From positions 1 through 64,000 of the forward strand of contig JAHJGM010000040.1 of the NCBI GenBank assembly GCA_018824305.1: a stretch of DNA of 64,000 bases, read 5' to 3'. A model generated the notes under the pieces. It did not search any database. It saw only the letters and a program-made list of their open reading frames with translations, and was not told where the DNA came from. The position numbers and the translations under genes are program-made. Of the stretch, positions 29,013 through 37,464 are shown one piece after another; within the stretch, counting starts at the first letter, position 1; every line of letters starts with the position of its first letter. The stretch comes from a bacterium (lineage in GTDB: Bacteria; Campylobacterota; Campylobacteria; Campylobacterales; Sulfurimonadaceae).

Positions 29013-31316
29013 ATGAGCTTTTTGTTTCAAGAGTTCCATGAGAGTTTAAAAGACCCGGATATCAAACTTGTGTCATTTGATCTTTTTGACACGCTGGTGT
29101 ACAGATATCTGTTTCATCCCTCGGATATCTTTTTAAAACTGCAAGAGACGGAGTCGGTACAAAGCTGCGGGTTAAGTCATTTTGCCGATAAACGCCAGTT
29201 CTTTGAAAACAGAGCGCGACAGATGAGAGACGACAAAGAGGATATATCGCTTTACGAAGTGTATAGCCATTTCGTTAAAGATGCAGCTGCCTTTGTAGAG
29301 AGTGAACTGCAGATCGAAGATCGATATATCTATGCAAATGCCCTCTTGGATGGGTGGATAGGTATGGCACATGCAGCGGGTAAACGCGTTGTCATTACAT
29401 CGGATTTTTATCTTAGTGCAGAAGAGTTGGAACAAATAGCACTGTATAAACTTCAAAACTCTCATCTCATTAGCAGAGTCTATGTTTCAGGGCAGGAGGG
29501 TGTCTTAAAAAGCACAGGCAATCTGTTTAAAAGAGTGATGGCCGAAGAGAGCGTGAAGCCCGAGCAGATCTTACATGTAGGCGATAAACATAAAAACGAC
29601 CATATCGCACCCAAAAATCTCGGTATCAAAACGATCTATACGGGACTCTCAGGCAGTATTCAAAAGGCATATGAAATAGAAAGGGCATTTTTAACGCAAA
29701 AACCGCATCTGCTTCAGGCTTCCCGCCAGCACGTGGCATCTCATAGCCCGTATCCAAAAGGCGCTAAAGAGAACATTTTTTATGAGATAGGCAGTTATGT
29801 CTTTGCTCCCGCACTCTATGCGTTTAGTTACTGGACGTTGGAGCTGTGTTTGGCGCGCGGCCTGACTCAGATAAACTGTCTGATGCGGGAGGGGCGTATC
29901 TTTAAAAAATCGCTGGAGAGTGTAAAAAACAGCGATAAACGTTTTGCAGATATTCAGATCAATCTTATCTATGCCTCAAGGGCATCGCTGTTTTTTCCGT
30001 ATCTGCATGATGACAAGATCGACGATGCCCATATGATCTATGGGGATATGAGCGTGGGCGAGTATTACAAGCTGTGCAGGATCAAACCAAGTTCTAATGA
30101 GGTTATAAAATATATAGATGAGGATCTAAGAAAGTCCAAAAACATTTTTACCGAAACACATGAGAGGGTCTATGACTTGGTGTTTTCTGATATCGAATCG
30201 AGAAAAGATGAGATAAAACAGGCTAGTCATACTCAGGCAGAGCTTTTTAGGGAACATCTCAAACAGCTTGACTATACAAAAGAGTCTATTTTATTGGATT
30301 TTGGCGGAAGCGGCAGTATGTTTGGCATCATCGACAAACTTTTAAAAGAGGAGGCTCCATCGACCTATATCCTCTTTTTTGAACAGAAAAAAGTCTTACA
30401 AAACAGTTTGAAAATAGAGTCGTTCTTTCCTTATCGGGACGAGTTCAAAAAAAGCTGCGACGCGATACTCACCTATGCGCCTATCATCGAAGCACTCTTT
30501 AACGCAGATGAGGGAACGACAGTGGCATTAAAGCGCTCCGGTTCTCTTGTCATCCCTGTTCTTGGGAGATCAAATAAGTCGTTTTTTGAGCAGTTTTTTG
30601 CATTTGATCGAGGTGTCTTGGAATTTATAGCGTATGTAAACCAAGATGAAAAACTGCACAAAACAGCTTCTGATGAGGAGCGTTTGAGTTATGCTCAGAT
30701 CATCCACAGACTCCTTGTCGCACCGACGAAGCAAGAAGCACAGACGCTTGGAACTCTGCCTTTTGAACAGGATGCAGAAGGTCTGAGACATGAGACTTTT
30801 TTAGATGAGATCTCACTTGCTTATCTAAAAAAAGAGGGCATAGAAAACTACTTTTTCAATCTCATAAAACACAATAACAGAAGTGCTTTAAAATGTTTCT
30901 GGCCGCACGGAGAGATCGCAAGACATGATGATACGCTTCTGGCAAAGATGCATAATCCGGAGTTTTTTGTCTCTCCTAATCATAACGATGTAAGCGACAT
31001 CATCAAACAGCTGAGAGAAAAAGAGATCTCTTCGCTTAGTATCTTTGGCGCGGGTACGTTTTTGGATGATCTGTTTTTGGAGATCGAAGAGCTTGGGATA
31101 AAGATCAATTTTATCGCAGACTCTAACGCAAAAAACAATCCTAGAAGAGTGTACGGCCATAATGTTCTTCATCCAAGCGAGTTGTTGGCGCACGGGGAAA
31201 AAATATTTGTCATCGCTTCGGGGAGTTTCTATAAGCAGATGAAAGAGCAGCTGCAGTTTTTAGCCAAAGAGTTTTCGCAGGAGATAGAGATCATAACAGT
31301 GAGAGATCATGAATAG
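29013..31316 (+). CDS. COG5610-type HAD-like protein with C-terminal Rossmann-like module
   Basis: 767 residues. N-terminal HAD fold (about 18-215): motif I SFDLFDTLV, motif II ITSDFYLS and motif IV-like HVGDKHKNDHIAPKNLG. The residue two after the presumed nucleophile D23 is Phe, not Asp, so phosphatase activity is not assured. The long middle part contains MREGRIFKKSLE and LLDFGGSGSM, features of the COG5610 group found in polysaccharide loci. The last 100 residues start SLSIFGAGTFLDD, the same extra module as in the flanking GT2 proteins. It is a paralogue of the gene at 37465-39792. AGGAG precedes the ATG. Confidence 0.8.
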   Translation: MSFLFQEFHESLKDPDIKLVSFDLFDTLVYRYLFHPSDIFLKLQETESVQSCGLSHFADKRQFFENRARQMRDDKEDISLYEVYSHFVKDAAAFVESELQIEDRYIYANALLDGWIGMAHAAGKRVVITSDFYLSAEELEQIALYKLQNSHLISRVYVSGQEGVLKSTGNLFKRVMAEESVKPEQILHVGDKHKNDHIAPKNLGIKTIYTGLSGSIQKAYEIERAFLTQKPHLLQASRQHVASHSPYPKGAKENIFYEIGSYVFAPALYAFSYWTLELCLARGLTQINCLMREGRIFKKSLESVKNSDKRFADIQINLIYASRASLFFPYLHDDKIDDAHMIYGDMSVGEYYKLCRIKPSSNEVIKYIDEDLRKSKNIFTETHERVYDLVFSDIESRKDEIKQASHTQAELFREHLKQLDYTKESILLDFGGSGSMFGIIDKLLKEEAPSTYILFFEQKKVLQNSLKIESFFPYRDEFKKSCDAILTYAPIIEALFNADEGTTVALKRSGSLVIPVLGRSNKSFFEQFFAFDRGVLEFIAYVNQDEKLHKTASDEERLSYAQIIHRLLVAPTKQEAQTLGTLPFEQDAEGLRHETFLDEISLAYLKKEGIENYFFNLIKHNNRSALKCFWPHGEIARHDDTLLAKMHNPEFFVSPNHNDVSDIIKQLREKEISSLSIFGAGTFLDDLFLEIEELGIKINFIADSNAKNNPRRVYGHNVLHPSELLAHGEKIFVIASGSFYKQMKEQLQFLAKEFSQEIEIITVRDHE

Positions 31317-32580
31317 AGTAAAAATATCGGTTATTATTCCCGTTTACAACGCTGAAATATTTTTGACAAGAGCCATTGACAGCGTGCTTGCATCTTCTAT
31401 GAGGGAGCTTGAGATCTTAGTGATCGATGATGCCTCACCGGGAAACTGCCAAGAGATAGTCGCAGGCTATAAAGAGGATCCTCGCGTAAGGTACATCAGA
31501 CATGAAAAAAACCTTGGGCTCTTTGCTGCAAGATGCACGGGCATAACCCATGCAAAGGGAGAGTACTTGGTGCACTTAGATCCCGATGACTGGATCATAG
31601 ATGATATTTATAGAAACGCCTACAGCCTAGCAACACGAAAGAGTCTTGATTTTGTACTTTTTAATGTCATTCAAGAGGATGAGAACGCCTACAGATGGAT
31701 AGAGGATGAGAATGTTTTAAAAGAGTGTCATAAAGGCAAGGATGTCATCGATCATATATTTGGGTCAAAATCAAAAGCCTGGATCTGGCATGTAAGCTGG
31801 AACAAGCTCATGAAGAGTGACAAAGTAAGAGAAGTGTTACACTATTTCAGGCAGTCGGATCATCTTAATATGTATGAAGACCTGCTTTGGTCTGTGGCGA
31901 TCTTCTCTCATCATTACAATTCGGATAAAGTAGGCATATTGGAGCAGGTGGGTCTTGTTTATTACCGCCATAGTGCATCCATAACAAAAAGTGTCGGGTA
32001 TGCATCGTATGCTAAGAAATATAATGATCTGAATTTTGTTTTAAAGAAGATAGAGAAAATTTTGAATGATTATAAAATTTTCTCTAAGTATCAAAAGGAT
32101 TTCTATAAGCTTTCCTGTTATGTGCTTGAGATGCATTCACCGTTGAAACAAAAAGTATCCGGTTTTTTCAACACTTTGAAATTGATGTTCTTACAAGGGC
32201 AATATAAGAGGGGCTGGCAAAATGTGTGTGAAGATTACAACGATATCAGTGAATCTGCAGAGATATTGCAAAAGAAAGTAGAACACTTGGGATTAGATGA
32301 AGTGGCGATCTTCGGCACTGGCGAGTTTGCCATCAAACTTAAAAAAGCGTTTGATGAGAACAATGTAGCAACACGCTTTTTTATCTCCAGCGATACGCTT
32401 TTTGTGGGTAAAAAGATCGATGGAGTCGATGTGGTCGATATTGAAGAAGCCATCACTAAATGTCAAAATAAATATATCTGTATCGCTTCAATCGGTTCAT
32501 TTGAGAAAATCGCACAGATGCTAAAAGAGCGTGGAAACGGTGAAAATATCACCTATATAACAATCAAATCAGGTGAGTGA
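31309..32580 (+). CDS. GT2 glycosyltransferase with C-terminal Rossmann-like module
   Basis: 423 residues. GT-A domain at the N-terminus (VSVIIPVYNA-type opening ISVIIPVYNAEIFL, VIDDASPGN, DxD-type HLDPDDW near residue 98). The C-terminal unit from about residue 330 begins EVAIFGTGEFAIKL and continues with a second half ending ITYITIKSGE, again the shared module. It is the last gene of the operon and its 3' end overlaps the convergent response regulator gene by 12 bases. Confidence 0.85.
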   Translation: MNRVKISVIIPVYNAEIFLTRAIDSVLASSMRELEILVIDDASPGNCQEIVAGYKEDPRVRYIRHEKNLGLFAARCTGITHAKGEYLVHLDPDDWIIDDIYRNAYSLATRKSLDFVLFNVIQEDENAYRWIEDENVLKECHKGKDVIDHIFGSKSKAWIWHVSWNKLMKSDKVREVLHYFRQSDHLNMYEDLLWSVAIFSHHYNSDKVGILEQVGLVYYRHSASITKSVGYASYAKKYNDLNFVLKKIEKILNDYKIFSKYQKDFYKLSCYVLEMHSPLKQKVSGFFNTLKLMFLQGQYKRGWQNVCEDYNDISESAEILQKKVEHLGLDEVAIFGTGEFAIKLKKAFDENNVATRFFISSDTLFVGKKIDGVDVVDIEEAITKCQNKYICIASIGSFEKIAQMLKERGNGENITYITIKSGE

Positions 32581-33249
32581 ATAACCGATTTTAGAGAGAT
32601 TGAAAAGATTGCTGTCATTGACCATTTTTTTGCGGATTCGAAAAATGAGGTTTTTTAAAGCACCATCAGACATAGTCTGGTTCAAAGTCTGTGAGAATGT
32701 CTCGTAATTGATGATCTGTCCACGGTTTGAGAGAAGCAGCTCGATGGCTAAGATCTCATTTTTTGTCAAAGCTGTTTTTTTACCATCTTGAAAGATGAAT
32801 GATTTGCCAAAATAATCGTATGAGACAGTATCATTTATTTTAGTCAGCATCAGACCATGAGCTTTCATGCGATCGATTGCTAAATAAAGGACTTTTATCA
32901 AAGTGCCAAAATCAAATGGTTTTTGTATATATTCGACAAGATTCAGCTTACATGCAGCCAGAAGGTCTTCTGTTGCTATTGAACCTGAAACGATGATGAT
33001 AGGGACTTTGTTATTATATTCACGTATCTGTTTTGCCACATCGATACCGCTGATTTTCCCCATGTAAATATCCAGTAGCACTATATCTATCGGATTGTTT
33101 TTGTATATATCCAGCGCTTCTGCGCCGCTGGATGCGGAGTGGACTTTGCTTACCATGAGCTGCAAGGTCGTTTTTGTCGTTTCGCGTAAAGTCTCATCAT
33201 CTTCAGCATATAGGACGCAAAGGTTTTTAAATTCATGAAATTTAGTCAT
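32569..33249 (-). CDS. OmpR-type response regulator
   Basis: 226 residues: receiver domain (acidic pocket E16-D17-D18, phospho-acceptor D60 in VLLDIYMG, switch Ser in IVSGS, Lys in QKPF) followed by a winged-helix DNA-binding domain (TKNEILAIELLLSNRGQIIN to IRKKM). It is the last gene of a three-gene signalling operon with the histidine kinase and the HD-GYP protein; the gap to the latter is 12 bases. Confidence 0.92.
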   Translation of the reverse strand: MTKFHEFKNLCVLYAEDDETLRETTKTTLQLMVSKVHSASSGAEALDIYKNNPIDIVLLDIYMGKISGIDVAKQIREYNNKVPIIIVSGSIATEDLLAACKLNLVEYIQKPFDFGTLIKVLYLAIDRMKAHGLMLTKINDTVSYDYFGKSFIFQDGKKTALTKNEILAIELLLSNRGQIINYETFSQTLNQTMSDGALKNLIFRIRKKMVNDSNLFNLSKIGYSLT

Positions 33250-33261
33250 TCTAAATTTTTC

Positions 33262-34695
33262 CTAGTCTTTGAATTTTAATGATATCTCTTTAAAACTTTC
33301 GATATTGTCCAAAAATATATCGACTAACTTCGGATCGAACTGTTTGGCGCGTTCGTTGCTGATAAACTCGATGATCTTTTCTAAAGACCAAGCTTGTTTA
33401 TAGACTCGTCCATAGGAGAGTGCGTCAAAAACATCGGCTAAGGCAACGATTCTTCCGTATATATGGATTTCTTCACCTGCGATTTTGTTTGGGTATCCCG
33501 TACCGTCCCATCTTTCATGATGCTCGTGAGCAATGATCGCAGCAGCCTGCAGCAGCGGACGATGCGATTCTTTTAAAATAGTATATCCGATTTTACTATG
33601 AGTTTTCATAGTCTCGTACTCTTGGGGGTCTAATTTTTCCGGTTTAAGTAAAATCGAATCAGGAATGCCGATCTTACCTATATCATGCATCGGTGTGGCG
33701 CTGTAGAGCATCTTGATCTGTTCATCTTCCAATCCGTACAATTCTCCAAGGAGTTTAGCGTATTTGGCCACGCGCCTTACATGGTTTCCGGTCTCTAGCG
33801 ATCTTGTCTCTCCGACCTCTCCGAGCAGTGAGAGCATCTCGTGCTGTGTATGCCAGATCTCATCATTGAGATCATGGAGTTCGGTTACATTGTGGCTGAT
33901 GCTTATAAAGTTTATGATGTTGTCAAACTCATCTAGAATCGGCTTGATCGTCGAGTTGTTGATATAAGTCTTACCATCTTTGTCTATATTTTTTATAGTG
34001 CCGTGCCAAGTCTGCTTGTTTAAGATCGTTTCCCAAAGGTTTTTGTAGAACTCCGAACTCATATCTGGATGGCGGAGAATATTATGGTTTCTTGAGATAA
34101 CCTCTTTTGGGCAATAGCCGCTTATCTTGCAAAACGCTTCATTGGCATAGATGATACTGCCCTCGATATCTGTTTGTGTCACGATGGTGGAGATATCGAC
34201 GATCTCTTTATACTGTTCTAAAAGCGCTGTCTGGTGGATAAGCTCTTGTTTTAGATTATTGTTACATTCATCTACTTTACGCTGATTATAGATGTTTGTC
34301 ACGACTTCGTTTAGAATATTTATGACCTGTTCTGTTTTTATCGGTTTGAGTAGAAACTGTGTGACCCCGAGATTGATGAGTTCAAGCAAATAGGTACTTT
34401 CTTCACATGCGGAAGTTATGATCACGGATTGTTGCGGGTTTATTTTTTTTATCTTTTGCACGACCGTGATACCGTTCATCTCAGGCATGAAAATATCTGT
34501 GACGACAATGTCGAATTTTTTCTCTTGATAGAGTCTGAGTGCTTCGATCCCGTTTGAAGCTACTTCCACATCGGTGAAGATCGTCTGTAAAAACAGTGCT
34601 ATATTGTTTCGTATAAGTTCTTCATCTTCGATATAAAGAAGACTCATGCCTTTAGCAAGGGATGAGAGTTGGGAGAGGGTTTCTTTGAATGTCAT
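33262..34695 (-). CDS. Response regulator with PAS and HD-GYP domains
   Basis: 477 residues. Receiver domain with acceptor D67 (VVTDIFMPEMNG), a PAS domain (about 155-275, with a GYCPKEVISRNHNILRHPDM signature), and an HD-GYP phosphodiesterase domain. The catalytic HD of PMHDIGKIG is near residue 336 and HHERWDGTGYP near 395, so all key residues of active c-di-GMP phosphodiesterases are visible. Its start overlaps the kinase stop by four bases. It should lower c-di-GMP in response to the kinase, opposing the two GGDEF proteins of this window. Confidence 0.93.
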   Translation of the reverse strand: MTFKETLSQLSSLAKGMSLLYIEDEELIRNNIALFLQTIFTDVEVASNGIEALRLYQEKKFDIVVTDIFMPEMNGITVVQKIKKINPQQSVIITSACEESTYLLELINLGVTQFLLKPIKTEQVINILNEVVTNIYNQRKVDECNNNLKQELIHQTALLEQYKEIVDISTIVTQTDIEGSIIYANEAFCKISGYCPKEVISRNHNILRHPDMSSEFYKNLWETILNKQTWHGTIKNIDKDGKTYINNSTIKPILDEFDNIINFISISHNVTELHDLNDEIWHTQHEMLSLLGEVGETRSLETGNHVRRVAKYAKLLGELYGLEDEQIKMLYSATPMHDIGKIGIPDSILLKPEKLDPQEYETMKTHSKIGYTILKESHRPLLQAAAIIAHEHHERWDGTGYPNKIAGEEIHIYGRIVALADVFDALSYGRVYKQAWSLEKIIEFISNERAKQFDPKLVDIFLDNIESFKEISLKFKD

Positions 34696-37082
34696 AAACT
34701 CTCCTTCTCATACGGTAGTAAAATGGTGAAAATTGTTTCATTCGCTTGACTTGAAACAGTTATTTTACCATTACAGTGGTCATGGATGATCAGCTTGCTC
34801 ATATAAAGTCCTAATCCGGTTCCCGCATTTTTACTTTTAGTCGTAAAATAGGGAACAAAAAGTTTGTTTATAATATCTTTTGGGATGCCTCCCGCATTGT
34901 CATAGACACTTATAAAACACTCTTTCTCATCGTGGTCTATAGTGATTATTATCTTTGCGTCCGGAGTCTTATTTTCTTCAAACATATCCACCGAGTTTTT
35001 TAATAAAGCGATGAGGACTTGCAGGATCTCATTGCGATAAGTATAGATCACTGCATCGTGGATCACGTTCGTCTCAAACTGGATACCTTGGCTTTTGATG
35101 GTGTGATCGATGAGACTCAAAACATTTTTTATAAGAGAAGAGAGAGTAAAATACTCTTTTGGTTTGTCTGGAATGAAGAAATTTCTGTAATCGGAAATGG
35201 TCTGTGAGAGATGAAGAGTCTGTGTCTCGATTTTCATCAGATTTCCTATATATTCCGTTTCCTCTTCACCGCTTATCATCGCTTTGATATACATCTGCGA
35301 TACGATGGCATTGATGATCGCCAAAGGCTGACGCCACTGATGTGCGATCATAGAGATCATCTCTCCCATCTGTGCCTGTCTTGAGTACATGACAAACAGT
35401 TTTTCATCCTCCGTCTCCTTGGTGATGTCACGCGCCACCATGATGAGTTTGTTTTCATCCGCTGCACCGAATTTAGAAAGGGTGAACTCTATGATCTTTG
35501 ATTCGCTAGGATTCGTATGAAGAGAGAGCGAACACTCCGCACTCTTATATTCACCCTGATGTGCCGAATGGAGATAGTGGTGAAAGCTGTAATCTTTACA
35601 TTCTATATCATACACGGCATCTAGGATATTGATACCGATAAGCGAGTTTTTGTCTCTTTCGAATATATGAAGTGCCGAGTCATTACAGTCTGTTATGATG
35701 TTGTCCTCAAGTATGACGATCGCATCGTTGAGCGATGAAAACATCGTCTGATAAAACTCTTTGCTGTTTTGCAGGTCCAGCTCGGCTTGGCGGATCTCCG
35801 TGATATCTTCTCCCGAACACAGAAGCCCGATAAACTCTCCGTTAGGATCAAACAACGGGGTGTTGTGCCAAGCAATGAGACGCTCCTCTCCACTCTTTGT
35901 CAAAACAGGGTTTTCATAGTAGGTTGCTGTCTTGTCGGCTTGTATCAATTTATCTCTGACACACATGACGTCTTCATGAACATTTGGAGGCAGAAAGTTT
36001 GCTACCCAGTCTTTACCGATCACTTCATCGATGGAATAACCGATGATCTCGCATCCGCGTCTATTTAGGAGTTTTACTTTTTTGGACGTATCAAGCACCA
36101 GCATCATCACATTGACGATATCCAAGTACTCTTGTGCAGTACTTTTCTCATTTTCTAATTCCAAGGTCTTGTCTAGCAATATTTTTTTTGTTCTGTGCAG
36201 TTTCATAATAATATAAAGAAGAATAAAATATGAGATCAATCCGATCAGGGTCAGTAACAGCGGATATTGGTTGTCTGCAATAGTTTTAAAATGAGATGAG
36301 CATGTGTAGTAGATCGTCCACTGCCTTTCACCGATCATAACTGTACGCTTGGTGTCGTGATGAGAGATGTTGGGAGTACCGTTTAGCGATCTATATAAGA
36401 GATGCTCAGCAGATCCGTCTTCCCCGTCATAAATCTCAAAATTCAGCGATTGGCTATGCAGAGCCATAGGTTGCATCAAACTCTCCATATTAAACAGACA
36501 AGAAACAAAGCCTTTGACCGATCGTCGCCTTTTTTCTACGGTGTCAAGATCTTTGGTAAGGCCGTAAAATGGAAGATACATCAAAAAACCCGTATCTTTT
36601 TCTTGCATAAGGTTTACTTTGCCGGATATTTCAATCCGACCGCTGTCTATCGCCCTGTCAAGCCCTTCATCCTGCATCTTTTTTTCAAGAGTTTGAACTT
36701 GGTCTTTTTGAGTTATCGGAGTGTATTTTATTGCTTGAATACCGGGGAATTTATCGGGAATATCGAAACTCTTTACAAACAATTCCCATTTTGTATGGTC
36801 AAGATGATCGACTCCTTTTAAAAAACCGACACTGCCAAGAAGTATGGTCTCATAGCTCTGGATATGTTTTGTGAGATCATCAAGATGCTCATTCACGTTT
36901 TGTATAAATAACTTTTGCGAACGATTGTAAAAATATTTGTAAGATAATGACCATGTAGAGATGATGAGAAGAATTGCGAGTAAAAATCCTCCGATTGATA
37001 ATAGTCTGTTATATTTGAAGCAGTCTTTGAAAAGATCTTTAAAGTTCTGTATATTAATATGCATATATTTAGTGGATATCAC
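34692..37082 (-). CDS. CHASE-PAS-PAS sensor histidine kinase
   Basis: 796 residues. Membrane helices near residues 28-50 and 275-297 flank a CHASE extracytoplasmic sensor (PGIQAIKYTP is a CHASE signature). Two PAS domains follow (about 330-450 and 455-570), then a phospho-acceptor helix with MIAHQWRQPLAIINA and an HATPase domain (LLKNSVDMFEE, DNAGGIPKDI, GTGLGLYMSKL). The start is GTG with AAGGAG upstream. It is first in an operon with two response regulators, probably both its partners. Confidence 0.93.
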   Translation of the reverse strand: MISTKYMHINIQNFKDLFKDCFKYNRLLSIGGFLLAILLIISTWSLSYKYFYNRSQKLFIQNVNEHLDDLTKHIQSYETILLGSVGFLKGVDHLDHTKWELFVKSFDIPDKFPGIQAIKYTPITQKDQVQTLEKKMQDEGLDRAIDSGRIEISGKVNLMQEKDTGFLMYLPFYGLTKDLDTVEKRRRSVKGFVSCLFNMESLMQPMALHSQSLNFEIYDGEDGSAEHLLYRSLNGTPNISHHDTKRTVMIGERQWTIYYTCSSHFKTIADNQYPLLLTLIGLISYFILLYIIMKLHRTKKILLDKTLELENEKSTAQEYLDIVNVMMLVLDTSKKVKLLNRRGCEIIGYSIDEVIGKDWVANFLPPNVHEDVMCVRDKLIQADKTATYYENPVLTKSGEERLIAWHNTPLFDPNGEFIGLLCSGEDITEIRQAELDLQNSKEFYQTMFSSLNDAIVILEDNIITDCNDSALHIFERDKNSLIGINILDAVYDIECKDYSFHHYLHSAHQGEYKSAECSLSLHTNPSESKIIEFTLSKFGAADENKLIMVARDITKETEDEKLFVMYSRQAQMGEMISMIAHQWRQPLAIINAIVSQMYIKAMISGEEETEYIGNLMKIETQTLHLSQTISDYRNFFIPDKPKEYFTLSSLIKNVLSLIDHTIKSQGIQFETNVIHDAVIYTYRNEILQVLIALLKNSVDMFEENKTPDAKIIITIDHDEKECFISVYDNAGGIPKDIINKLFVPYFTTKSKNAGTGLGLYMSKLIIHDHCNGKITVSSQANETIFTILLPYEKESL

Positions 37083-37464
37083 GGCAATTCTCCTTGTAAA
37101 TATATTTTTCTTTAATATAGTCTATAAAAGAAAAGTGAGTTAATAGTGAGTATTAACAATATATAATATCAATGCTGGTTTTTAACCTCTGCTTCTGATA
37201 AACAAGATAGTTGAAAAATCCAATAAATAGGCTGTTTTGTGAAATTAAAAGTAATCTGTATAAAAATATTCTATTTATCTTTTATCACAAAATAAGCATA
37301 AACATAAATAACTTATAAATATTAATCATCATATCTGTCGTTTGCAGATATTTAATTTGTTGAACTGATTTTGCTGAAATAAGACGATTACCTATTTATA
37401 AAATGGTATATTAACAATAAAAAATCATAAAACAATCATAATTTAAATATTACCTGTTGTTATT
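37083..37464. other. AT-rich intergenic region upstream of the sensor kinase
   Basis: 382 bases without a gene, very AT-rich. It holds the promoter side of the minus-strand kinase operon and the downstream side of the HAD-like gene. The only structure I see is an inverted repeat ATATCTG / CAGATAT at 37331-37351 with a seven-base spacer and no T run after it on either strand. No tRNA or clear small RNA is visible. Confidence 0.6.

Noticed and set aside
37331-37351. Inverted repeat as a terminator of the HAD-like gene
   Set aside because: Seven-base AT-rich stem with no T run after it on the minus strand.
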